A stretch of DNA of 7,507 bases, from positions 1 to 7,507 of the forward strand of contig CAZALP010000022.1 in the NCBI GenBank assembly GCA_964486395.1. The letters are read 5' to 3'. Within the stretch, counting starts at the first letter, position 1. Each line of letters begins with the position of its first letter. The notes beneath the pieces were generated by a model. The model was not told the origin of the DNA and did no database searches. It worked only from the letters and a program-made list of their open reading frames with translations. The translations under genes were made by a program, and so were the position numbers. The DNA comes from CAYYJV01 sp964486395 (lineage in GTDB: Bacteria; Patescibacteriota; Minisyncoccia; Minisyncoccales; MHMH01). Shown here in pieces: positions 1 to 6,369 of this stretch.

Positions 1-657
<657 letters not shown>

Positions 658-694
658 TACACTAGCTGGCAATCAATATTCACGTAAATAAAAC

Positions 695-835
695 AATAAA
701 ACCCCAATATTTGGCGACGATACCGAGGTTGTCCCACCCGATTCCATACCGAACTCGGAAGTGAAATACCTCAGGGCCGATGATATTGCTTCGGCGAGAA
801 AGTAGGTCGTCGCCAACTACTGGGGTTTTATTTTT
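695..835 (+). terminator. Outer stem around 5S with T-run: probable processing stem plus rrn terminator
   Basis: AATAAAACCCCA (695-706) is perfectly complementary to TGGGGTTTTATT (821-832), just outside the ends of 5S helix I. The small internal loop (707-710 against 817-820) can add two more A-T pairs. The outer stem and helix I therefore stack into one nearly continuous helix of about 24 pairs. The 3' arm runs into a T-rich tract (826-835, TTTTATTTTT), as in an intrinsic terminator. I infer that it both brings the precursor ends together for RNase cleavage and ends rrn transcription. No other terminator-like hairpin lies between 5S and the next gene. Confidence 0.65.
711..817 (+). rRNA. rrf: 5S ribosomal RNA (compact form)
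   Basis: 5S rRNA is the small RNA of the ribosomal central protuberance, where it binds L5, L18 and often L25. The conserved loop B/C block CCGAACTCGGAAGTGAAA is at 749-766 and the loop E strands are near 779-785 and 798-804. Helix I is a perfect 10-bp pairing of TTGGCGACGA (711-720) with TCGTCGCCAA (807-816). At about 107 nt it is shorter than the usual ~115-120 nt. The loss is in helix IV, which is only about 4 bp and is capped by a C(TTCG)G tetraloop (789-794). The exact ends are set by helix I and may be off by one or two bases. It lies some 50 nt after 23S and is enclosed by an outer stem described separately. Confidence 0.95.
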
Positions 836-848
836 GGAGAAAAGCATA

Positions 849-854
849 TATAAT
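849..854 (+). promoter_or_regulatory. Consensus -10 box (TATAAT) for mreC, probably giving a leaderless mRNA
   Basis: A perfect TATAAT ends six bases before the chosen mreC ATG (861). Transcription normally starts about seven bases after the -10, so the first transcribed base would be at or next to the A of the start codon. No convincing -35 is present: the position 17 bp upstream (826-831, TTTTAT) is in the T-run of the rrn terminator. No extended -10 TG is seen. The call rests on the hexamer and its spacing only. Confidence 0.5.
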
Positions 855-860
855 ATCTTA

Positions 861-1634
861 ATGAAAAGAAGTAAAATTCTAGTTTTGCTTATTGCCGTTT
901 TGTTGATACTTTCTTTGAATTTTTTCTCAAAAGAAGCCAGAAGCTTTTTCTATGCCATTTCTTCCCCCGTTCAAAAAACTTTCTGGGGTGCGGGAAATGG
1001 CATTTCAGATTTCTTTTCCGGGATTTTTTCCGGAGAAAGCTTGAAAAGGGAAAACGAAGAGCTGAAGCTGGAAAACCAAAAACTGCTGGCAGAGAAAGCG
1101 TTTTTGAACAAAGTTACGGAGGAAAATGAACTTTTGCGGCAGGCTTTGGGAATCGGCTTGGCAGAGGAATTTCAGCTGGGTTTTGCAAGCGTTGTCAGCA
1201 AGCTGGCAGACGAAGCCGTTTTGATCGATAAGGGAGCAGAAGACGGCTTTTCAGAAAACATGCCTGTAATTACGGCAGAAAATGTATTGGTGGGGAAAAT
1301 TGATAAGGTCTACAAGAAGTTTTCCAGAGTGGCCTTGATTTCCCAAAAAGAGAATTCTTTCGATGTAGAAATTTCGGGAAAGAATATAAAAGGATTAATC
1401 AGGGGAAAGGGAAGTTCTGAAATATTTTTAGATTTGGTTTCCAAGGACAAGGAATTAAAAAAAGGAGATTTGGTAGTTTCCAGCTCTTTTGGGGGGACTT
1501 ATCCTGAAGGCCTCCTGGTGGGAACCGTCAAAGAAGTTATCAACAGCGACGTCCAACCCTTTCAGCAAGCGGAAGTCTCTCCTTTTTTGGATTTGCGGGA
1601 ATTGAAAAACGTTTTTATTATTCTAAGTTTTTAA
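861..1634 (+). CDS. mreC: Rod shape-determining protein MreC
   Basis: MreC is a bitopic membrane protein of the elongasome. It links cytoplasmic MreB and MreD to PBP2 outside the membrane and helps activate side-wall peptidoglycan synthesis. The 257-residue product has a short basic N-terminus, one membrane segment (about residues 5-22), a Glu/Lys/Leu-rich coiled coil (about 59-98) and a C-terminal double beta-barrel. That last region carries typical family phrases such as LIDKGAEDGF (121-130) and GTYPEGLLVGTV (212-223). The length is close to the usual 250-300. I chose ATG 861 because the open frame extends upstream to 780, inside 5S rRNA, which cannot be coding; 861 also gives the expected N-terminus and sits just behind a TATAAT box. 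There is no Shine-Dalgarno sequence. The mreD-like gene follows after 14 nt, so the two are probably cotranscribed. mreB, the usual upstream neighbour, is absent here. Confidence 0.93.
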   Translation: MKRSKILVLLIAVLLILSLNFFSKEARSFFYAISSPVQKTFWGAGNGISDFFSGIFSGESLKRENEELKLENQKLLAEKAFLNKVTEENELLRQALGIGLAEEFQLGFASVVSKLADEAVLIDKGAEDGFSENMPVITAENVLVGKIDKVYKKFSRVALISQKENSFDVEISGKNIKGLIRGKGSSEIFLDLVSKDKELKKGDLVVSSSFGGTYPEGLLVGTVKEVINSDVQPFQQAEVSPFLDLRELKNVFIILSF

Positions 1635-1648
1635 TCGCTCAGCTTTAA

Positions 1649-1933
1649 ATGAATTGGCCCAAGTTCTTTATTCTAATACCGGTTTTTTATCTTCTTCTTG
1701 CGGTTCAAACCACTTTCCTTCTTTACTTCCCCTTGATTTTGATTTCAGTCTTCCTGATTAATCTTTTTGAAAAGCCCCAGGATTTTACGGGGGTTTTAGT
1801 CGCCTTAATCGGGGGATTTTTTCTAGACATTTTTTCTTCCGGAATAATCGGCATTCATGCTTTGTCTTTGGCGGCCCTGGCTCTCCTTATTAAGGTAATT
1901 TTAAGAAGGTATGTCAGAAGCCCGGTTTACTAA
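1649..1933 (+). CDS. mreD: Short MreD-like membrane protein
   Basis: MreD is the multi-spanning membrane partner of MreC in the elongasome. This 94-residue product lies exactly where mreD is expected, between mreC and PBP2. It is almost entirely hydrophobic, with about four possible membrane segments (near 5-25, 27-40, 46-64 and 67-86) and a basic tail (RRYVR, 86-90). GGFFLDIFSSGIIGIHAL (55-72) resembles the conserved G-hhhD-hhSG-hG-hAL signature of the family. Usual MreD proteins are about 160-170 residues with five or more segments, so roughly the C-terminal 40% is missing. The other frames downstream do not restore a membrane segment, so this looks like a naturally short form rather than a recent frameshift. 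There is no Shine-Dalgarno before ATG 1649. The family call leans on position as well as sequence. Confidence 0.7.
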   Translation: MNWPKFFILIPVFYLLLAVQTTFLLYFPLILISVFLINLFEKPQDFTGVLVALIGGFFLDIFSSGIIGIHALSLAALALLIKVILRRYVRSPVY

Positions 1934-2005
1934 ATTCACCCCGTTTAGAAATTTTATAAACCAACTAATTTTTAAAAAGGTATTTAGACTAGAGTAAAAA
2001 TCTTT

Positions 2006-3778
2006 ATGGCAAAACCAGAGTATCAAAAATTTCTAACGGGGTTTAAAATAAAGAAGTTCCAGAAGGAAATAGAACCCCAGGAAATTTTGCTGGATAAGCT
2101 TTCCCAGGAAAAAGAAAAAGAGCTGGGGGTTTCGGAGAAACAGCTGGAAACTCCCATTTCCCAGAAAGTTCTCAAAAGCTTCTGGATAGCCATTTTAATC
2201 ATTCTTTTCGTGCTTTTCGGAAAAACCTTCCAGCTTCAGGTGATGGAAGGCGGTAGCCTTTCTGCCTTGGCGGAGGGAAACAAATTCCTCAATCTTTCCC
2301 TTCGGGCAGAAAGGGGAGTGATTTACGACAGGAACTTAAAACAGCTGGTTTTCAATAAAGCCAGTTTTGATTTGATTTGCGACGGGGAGGTATTTTTGGA
2401 AGATCTCAGCCATCAAGACCTGATTTTTTTTGAGTCTCGGATTTCAGATTTCCCCAACTGTGAAATTAAAAACAATACCGTCAGGAAATACCCCGAGGGA
2501 GGAGCTTTTTCCCATTTGTTGGGGTATGTCCGTCCTACCGGAGAGAAGACCGGCTTGGAAGAATACTACGATGATTTTTTGGAAGCCAGAGCCGGCCAGC
2601 TTCGGGTTAAAAGAGACGCTAAGGGCAACTTAATTTCCAAAGAAATAATTTCTTTTCCTGAAGCCGGTGATAATTTAGTGCTTTGGCTGGATTCCGGCTT
2701 GCAGGAGAAAGTGGCAGCCGCCTTAAAGCGGCAAGTTATCAATACGGGAGCCGAAGGAGGAGCGGTCGTGGCTCTTGATCCAAAAACAGGGGGCATACTG
2801 GCTTTGTCGAGCTTCCCCACTTTTGACAACAACCTTTTTTCGCAGGGCATATCCCAAGAGCAATGGCAAAATCTCCGGGATGATTCCAGAAATCCGCTTT
2901 TTAATCGGGCCGTTTTCGGGATGGGTTATCCTACCGGTTCCACTATAAAACCCTTGGTGGGCTTGGCCGCCTTGGAAGAAGGAATTATCACTCCCGAACA
3001 GCAGATTTACTGTCCTCTGGAGATTTGCGTTCAAAACCCCTGGGATCCCCAAGACCAAGAGTGTTACGCCGACTGGAAATACCACGGCACTTCCGATTTA
3101 AAAAGGGCGATAGCCGAATCGGTTAACACTTTTTTTTATCAAATCGGGGGAGGTTATGAAGATTTCAAAGGTTTAGGGGCAACTAAGATAAAGCGGTGGC
3201 TGGAAGAATTCGGATGGAGCACCAAAACCGGGGTTGATTTGCCCAAAGAAGGAAAGGGCATTCTTCCCGTTATCGACGACAACTGGACTCTTGGTGACAC
3301 TTATCATCTTTCCATCGGGCAGGGGCCTTTCTCTATTACCCCTATTCAAGTGGCTGCAGCTTTTGCAGCAATAGCTAACGGAGGGAAGCTTTTCCAGCCC
3401 CAGGCAGTGAAAAAAGTGATTGATTCTGAAAAAGAATTGGTAAAAGAAATGCCCCCCAAGGTTTTGAGAAACATTCCTGCCGATCCAGAAAACCTGGAAG
3501 TTATTCGCCAAGGAATGCGGCAAGCGGTTACTTCGCCCCAGGGATCAAGCTATCTTTTAAGCTCTCTGCCGGTAAGTGCGGCTGCCAAGACGGGAACCGC
3601 CCAAGCTTCGAGCCGCGAAGAAATTTATCATAACTGGGTGACGGTTTTCGCTCCCTACGAAGATCCTCAGATAGTTCTGACCGTGGTCATAGAGAATGTA
3701 CCCGGGATACAGTCGGCAGTTCTGCCCGCCGCCCGAGAAATATTGAATTGGTACTTTTCTGCCGCTGTGGAAAACTAA
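2006..3778 (+). CDS. mrdA: Penicillin-binding protein 2 (elongasome transpeptidase)
   Basis: PBP2 is a class B penicillin-binding protein. It cross-links peptidoglycan during elongation together with a SEDS glycosyltransferase such as RodA. The 590-residue product has a charged cytoplasmic N-terminus (about 1-56), one membrane anchor (about 58-74), the pedestal/dimerisation motif ERGVIYDRN (102-110) and a C-terminal transpeptidase domain. All three catalytic motifs are present: S312-T-I-K315 with nucleophile Ser312, S372-V-N374, and K528-T-G-T531. The N-terminal extension is longer than in E. coli PBP2, where the anchor starts near residue 20. The phrase EPQEILLD (23-30) matches what I remember of parcubacterial PBP2 proteins. 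A Cys/Asp/His-rich insert (336-360) precedes the SXN motif. ATG 2006 lies 72 nt after mreD, with no Shine-Dalgarno. Together with mreC and mreD it forms a cell-wall elongation operon; rodA is not adjacent. Confidence 0.93.
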   Translation: MAKPEYQKFLTGFKIKKFQKEIEPQEILLDKLSQEKEKELGVSEKQLETPISQKVLKSFWIAILIILFVLFGKTFQLQVMEGGSLSALAEGNKFLNLSLRAERGVIYDRNLKQLVFNKASFDLICDGEVFLEDLSHQDLIFFESRISDFPNCEIKNNTVRKYPEGGAFSHLLGYVRPTGEKTGLEEYYDDFLEARAGQLRVKRDAKGNLISKEIISFPEAGDNLVLWLDSGLQEKVAAALKRQVINTGAEGGAVVALDPKTGGILALSSFPTFDNNLFSQGISQEQWQNLRDDSRNPLFNRAVFGMGYPTGSTIKPLVGLAALEEGIITPEQQIYCPLEICVQNPWDPQDQECYADWKYHGTSDLKRAIAESVNTFFYQIGGGYEDFKGLGATKIKRWLEEFGWSTKTGVDLPKEGKGILPVIDDNWTLGDTYHLSIGQGPFSITPIQVAAAFAAIANGGKLFQPQAVKKVIDSEKELVKEMPPKVLRNIPADPENLEVIRQGMRQAVTSPQGSSYLLSSLPVSAAAKTGTAQASSREEIYHNWVTVFAPYEDPQIVLTVVIENVPGIQSAVLPAAREILNWYFSAAVEN

Positions 3779-3792
3779 AGCCCGGAGGAGGG

Positions 3793-3820
3793 TTGACATA
3801 TTTTCTGATTAGATTATCAT
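3793..3820 (+). promoter_or_regulatory. Promoter of greA (TTGACA - 16 bp - TATCAT)
   Basis: A perfect -35 TTGACA (3793-3798) is followed after 16 bp by TATCAT (3815-3820), one mismatch from the -10 consensus. The predicted start near 3827 leaves a leader of about 10 nt before the greA ATG (3837), too short for a normal Shine-Dalgarno, and none is present. An alternative -10, TAATAT (3825-3830), would give a leaderless start at 3837 but is too far from the TTGACA box. It lies in the 58-nt gap after PBP2, so greA can be expressed independently of the cell-wall genes. Confidence 0.7.
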
Positions 3821-3836
3821 TTTTTAATATTCATTT

Positions 3837-4298
3837 ATGCCCCAAAAATATCTTACTCCGCAGGGAATGAAAAAATTAAAAGAGGAATTGGCTTACTTAA
3901 AAGATGTGAAGCGAAGAGAAATTATGGAGCGCTTGGAAAAAAGCCTGGCTTTCGGAGACTTGACCGAGAACGCCGAATACCATGAAGCCAAGGAAGCCCA
4001 AGCTTTTGTGGAAGGCCGCATTTTGGAATTGGAGGATTTGATAAACAATGCCGTAGTAACTTTTCCCAAGAAGAACGGAAACTTGGCTCAAGTGGGTTCC
4101 ACTGTTTTGGTTTCATCGGGAGCTTTGAAAAGAGAAAAGCTGAAAATCGTAGGAGCAGAAGAAGCTGATCCTGTAGAGGGAAAAATTTCCGTAGACTCGC
4201 CTTTGGGTAAAGCCCTTTTGGAGCAGCCGGAAGGTGTGGTTGTCGAAGTTGAAACTCCTCAGGGCAGGAAGAAGTATAAAATTCTAAAAATTGAGTAA
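3837..4298 (+). CDS. greA: Transcription elongation factor GreA
   Basis: GreA enters the secondary channel of backtracked RNA polymerase and stimulates cleavage of the displaced RNA 3' end, releasing stalled complexes. The 153-residue product is close to the usual ~158. The N-terminal coiled coil (about 8-75) carries at its tip GDLTENAEYHEAKE (40-53). It includes Asp41 and Glu44, the acidic pair that helps hold the catalytic Mg2+, at the same positions as in E. coli GreA. The C-terminal FKBP-like domain has the standard ADPVEGKISVDSPLGKALL signature (about 107-125). The start codon gives the expected N-terminus (MPQKYLTPQGMKKLKEEL). The gene has its own TTGACA promoter upstream and an intrinsic terminator downstream, so it probably forms a single-gene unit. 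No Shine-Dalgarno is visible. Confidence 0.97.
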   Translation: MPQKYLTPQGMKKLKEELAYLKDVKRREIMERLEKSLAFGDLTENAEYHEAKEAQAFVEGRILELEDLINNAVVTFPKKNGNLAQVGSTVLVSSGALKREKLKIVGAEEADPVEGKISVDSPLGKALLEQPEGVVVEVETPQGRKKYKILKIE

Positions 4299-4320
4299 AT
4301 TATCGAGGTTTAGCCCTTGT

Positions 4321-4352
4321 AAGAGTTCGCCGGAGCGGGCTCTTTTCTTTTT
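4321..4352 (+). terminator. Intrinsic terminator after greA
   Basis: AAGAGTTCGC (4321-4330) pairs with GCGGGCTCTT (4335-4344) around a CGGA loop (4331-4334). This gives a 10-bp stem with two G-U pairs, directly followed by a T-tract (TTCTTTTTT, 4344-4352). It lies 22 nt after the greA stop and just before lysS, separating the two transcription units. AGCCC at 4312-4316 could pair instead with GGGCT (4337-4341) in the 3' arm; this may be chance. Confidence 0.85.
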
Positions 4353-4368
4353 GGCAAAAATTGAGTAC

Positions 4369-4374
4369 TATAAA
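4369..4374 (+). promoter_or_regulatory. Candidate -10 box (TATAAA) for lysS
   Basis: TATAAA ends seven bases before the lysS ATG (4382), a spacing that would start transcription at or next to the start codon, as proposed for mreC. A promoter is expected here because a terminator ends the greA unit at 4352. No good -35 is present at 16-18 bp: TTGGCA (4351-4356) is only 12 bp from the box. The overlapping reading TACTAT (4366-4371) is an alternative. Confidence 0.4.
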
Positions 4375-4381
4375 AGAAGTT

Positions 4382-5716
4382 ATGGCAATATCCAACATCA
4401 AGAAAGCCAGGATGAAGAAACTGGAAAGGATAAGGAAAGCAGGTTTTGATCCTTATCCTATTAAAACCAAAAGAACCCATTCTATTGAGGAGGCTTTGGC
4501 TAGCTTTGACCGGTTTTGCCGGGCAAGGACCAAATTGTTTTTAGTGGGAAGGATAATAAGCTTGAGAGAGCACGGCGGCTCCACTTTTTTTCATTTTGAA
4601 GACGGCACGGGGAAAATGCAGGCTTATTTGAAAAAAGATAAGGTGGGCCCTAAAGACTACAAGTTTTTCCTGGAGAATTTCGATATTGGCGATTTCGTTG
4701 AGCTTTCCGGTAAGCTGTTTAAAACCAAGAGGGGAGAAGAAACCCTGGAGGTTGGAAGATTCCGAATACTGGCAAAGTCCTTGTTGCCTCTCCCAGAAAA
4801 GTGGCACGGGCTTCAGGACGTGGAAGAAAGATTCAGGAAAAGATACCTGGATTTGATTATGAATTCGGAAGTGAGGGAAAAATTCAGGCTGCGTTCTCGA
4901 ATTGTAGAGGAAATAAGGAATATTTTGGACGACCAGGGATTTCTGGAAGTGGAAACTCCGGTTCTGCAGCCAATCCCGGGAGGGGCTTTGGCAAAACCCT
5001 TTAAAACTCACTTAAATGCTCTAAATCTCGATTTGTATTTGAGGGTTTCCCCCGAACTTTATTTAAAGCGGCTTCTGGTGGGAGGATTTGAGAAAGTTTA
5101 TGAAATCGGTCGATGCTTCAGGAACGAGGGCATGGACAAACATCACAACCCCGACTTCACCATGCTTGAGTTTTACTGGGCTTATCAAGACAGGGACGGC
5201 TTAATGAAATTTGTGGAGAAGATAATGATTGATTTGGTGAAAAGGATAAAAGGCACGGACCAAATCACTTACGAGGGCAAAAAGATAAGCTTTAAAACTC
5301 CCTGGAAGAGGGTTAAGTTCAGCAAGGTTGATTTTGAGAAAGACAAAGCAAAAATGATTCAGCCGACTTTCGTAGTTGACCATCCCGCCAAGCTAGCCAT
5401 TTTAGCCAAAGCCAAAAAAGAAGATAAAAAAACCGCTGATCGCTTCCAGTTGATAGTGGGAGGGATCGAGCTTATCAACGGATTTTCCGAACTAAACGAT
5501 CCCATCGAGCAGGAGAAAAGATTTAAAACTGCCAAGATCGAAACCGAAAGAAAAGATAAAGACTTTTTGGAGGCTTTGCAGTACGGCATGCCGCCGGCCG
5601 CCGGCCTTGGCATGGGAATAGATAGATTGGTAGCCCTTCTGACGGATTCACACAGTTTAAGGGAGTCAATATTGTTTCCGACAATGAGGCCGAGAAAAAT
5701 TAAAAATGCAAAATGA
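4382..5716 (+). CDS. lysS: Lysyl-tRNA synthetase, class II (shortened)
   Basis: LysRS attaches lysine to tRNA-Lys in the cytoplasm. The 444-residue product has the N-terminal OB-fold anticodon-binding domain (about 50-132, with LVGRIISLREHGGSTFFHFEDGTG near 54-77 in two consecutive blocks) and a class II catalytic core. Visible motifs are motif 1 around FLEVETPVLQ (187-196), the signature IPGGALAKPFKTH (198-210), motif 2 in GRCFRNEG and HNPDFTMLE (243-263), the lysine-pocket region GIELINGFSELNDP (361-374) and motif 3 GLGMGIDR (408-415). E. coli LysRS has 505 residues. About 42 residues of the helical insertion between motifs 2 and 3 are missing, just before MIQPTF (325-330). ATG 4382 is preferred over TTG 4361, which lies nine bases behind the terminator, because a -10-like box precedes it and the usual N-terminus fits. 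The last residues come from an AT-rich repeat shared with the next gene, which overlaps by 11 nt. Confidence 0.95.
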   Translation: MAISNIKKARMKKLERIRKAGFDPYPIKTKRTHSIEEALASFDRFCRARTKLFLVGRIISLREHGGSTFFHFEDGTGKMQAYLKKDKVGPKDYKFFLENFDIGDFVELSGKLFKTKRGEETLEVGRFRILAKSLLPLPEKWHGLQDVEERFRKRYLDLIMNSEVREKFRLRSRIVEEIRNILDDQGFLEVETPVLQPIPGGALAKPFKTHLNALNLDLYLRVSPELYLKRLLVGGFEKVYEIGRCFRNEGMDKHHNPDFTMLEFYWAYQDRDGLMKFVEKIMIDLVKRIKGTDQITYEGKKISFKTPWKRVKFSKVDFEKDKAKMIQPTFVVDHPAKLAILAKAKKEDKKTADRFQLIVGGIELINGFSELNDPIEQEKRFKTAKIETERKDKDFLEALQYGMPPAAGLGMGIDRLVALLTDSHSLRESILFPTMRPRKIKNAK

Positions 5717-5748
5717 AAAATTGAAAACTACAATTAAAAATTTAAAAC
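5694..5748 (+). repeat. AT-rich low-complexity filler repeat across the lysS/rdgB junction
   Basis: This ~55-nt stretch is built from short, slightly varied A/T words (ATTAAAAATG, CAAAATG, AAAAATTG, AATTAAAAATTT) and contrasts with the coding sequence on both sides. It encodes the last LysRS residues (KIKNAK) and the first residues of the RdgB-like protein (MQNEKLKTTIKNLK), neither typical of its family. From memory, near-identical wording recurs as dispersed intergenic filler in Patescibacteria genomes. Only one copy lies in the window, so the repeat status is inferred. Confidence 0.45.
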
Positions 5749-6338
5749 TGTTAATTGCTACACATAACACGGGAAAACTTTTAGAATACGAAGAAATATT
5801 TAAAAATATAGGATTGAAGATAAAATTAGTCTCTTTGAAAGATCTGGGGGTGACTCAGAAACTGGAGGAAACCGGCAATACATTCGAAGAAAATGCCATT
5901 CAGAAAGCAAAATTTTATTACAATTTAGCCAAAATGCCAACGCTGGCCGATGATAGTGGATTGGAAATAGATTATTTGAACGGGGAACCGGGAATAAAGT
6001 CGAGACGCTGGCCCGGATACGAAGCTTCCGATGAAGAAATGATCCAAATCGCCTTGGACAAGCTGACAGGAGTTTCCCGGGAACAGAGAGGAGCCCAGCT
6101 AAGGGCGGTTGTTGCTCTTATTTTTCCCGGAGACGAGAAAGCCCACACCTTTGAAGGAGTTTTAAGGGGGAGTATCGCCGAAAAGCCGATAAGCGAAAGA
6201 ATTGCCGGCTATCCTTTTCGTTCCATATTTGTTCCCGAACACCAGCAAAAATACCTGGGAGAATTGTCGCTGGTTGCCCACAGAATGCAGGCGATAGAAA
6301 ACGCCCTGCCCGTATTGTTAAAATATTTTGATAATTAA
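5706..6338 (+). CDS. rdgB: RdgB/HAM1-family non-canonical purine NTP pyrophosphatase, divergent
   Basis: This family hydrolyses ITP, dITP and XTP to monophosphates and keeps deaminated purines out of DNA and RNA. The 210-residue product begins its fold at LLIATHNTGK (15-24), the nucleotide-binding signature. GNTFEENAIQKA (57-68) and ADDSGLEID (81-89, with the likely catalytic Asp83) follow, then GEPGIKSRRWPG (93-104), and AHR near the C-terminus (191-193). Two family features are changed. The usual GFGYDP-F purine-binding motif reads AGYPFRSIF (167-175), without its Asp. The Lys that normally precedes SHR is missing. The enzyme class is clear but substrate range is uncertain. About 14 N-terminal residues encoded by the AT-rich repeat precede the fold, and ATG 5706 is the only usual start codon there. 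It overlaps lysS by 11 nt, which suggests coupled expression, and serS follows after 31 nt. Confidence 0.85.
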   Translation: MQNEKLKTTIKNLKLLIATHNTGKLLEYEEIFKNIGLKIKLVSLKDLGVTQKLEETGNTFEENAIQKAKFYYNLAKMPTLADDSGLEIDYLNGEPGIKSRRWPGYEASDEEMIQIALDKLTGVSREQRGAQLRAVVALIFPGDEKAHTFEGVLRGSIAEKPISERIAGYPFRSIFVPEHQQKYLGELSLVAHRMQAIENALPVLLKYFDN

Positions 6339-6369
6339 AAACTTCTGAAACTCATAAACATAAATTAGT

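Noticed and set aside
658..710. tRNA in the 23S-5S spacer
   Set aside because: Only about 50 nt, with no cloverleaf or GGTTCGAATC-type motif.
780..860. Upstream 27-codon extension of mreC
   Set aside because: It starts inside 5S rRNA and crosses the terminator; the MreC membrane segment fits ATG 861.
1911..1997. 28-codon reading frame (MSEARFTKF...) overlapping the end of mreD
   Set aside because: Basic and not hydrophobic, so it does not restore the missing part of MreD; too short and with no recognisable similarity. It could only be kept if conserved in relatives.
2566..3799. Several open frames on the - strand (2566-2850, 2723-3085, 3173-3523, 3557-3799)
   Set aside because: They lie inside the PBP2 gene, which has all catalytic motifs; their products are low-similarity shadow sequences.
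4361..4381. TTG start for lysS adding seven residues
   Set aside because: It lies nine bases behind the terminator T-tract and overlaps the candidate -10; ATG 4382 fits the family N-terminus.
4541..5011. 156-codon open frame on the - strand
   Set aside because: Fully inside lysS and with no domain; a by-product of its codon use. The same holds for 5201-5383, 5359-5613, 3897-4116 and 6492-6740.
5587..5614. GC-rich inverted repeat CATGCC...GGCATG in lysS
   Set aside because: It encodes the conserved PPAAGLGMG block of motif 3; the symmetry is explained by Gly/Ala/Pro codons and no T-run follows.
5714..5716. Possible UGA recoding
   Set aside because: TGA ends lysS right after the family C-terminus and no gene contains an in-frame TGA, so the standard bacterial code fits.
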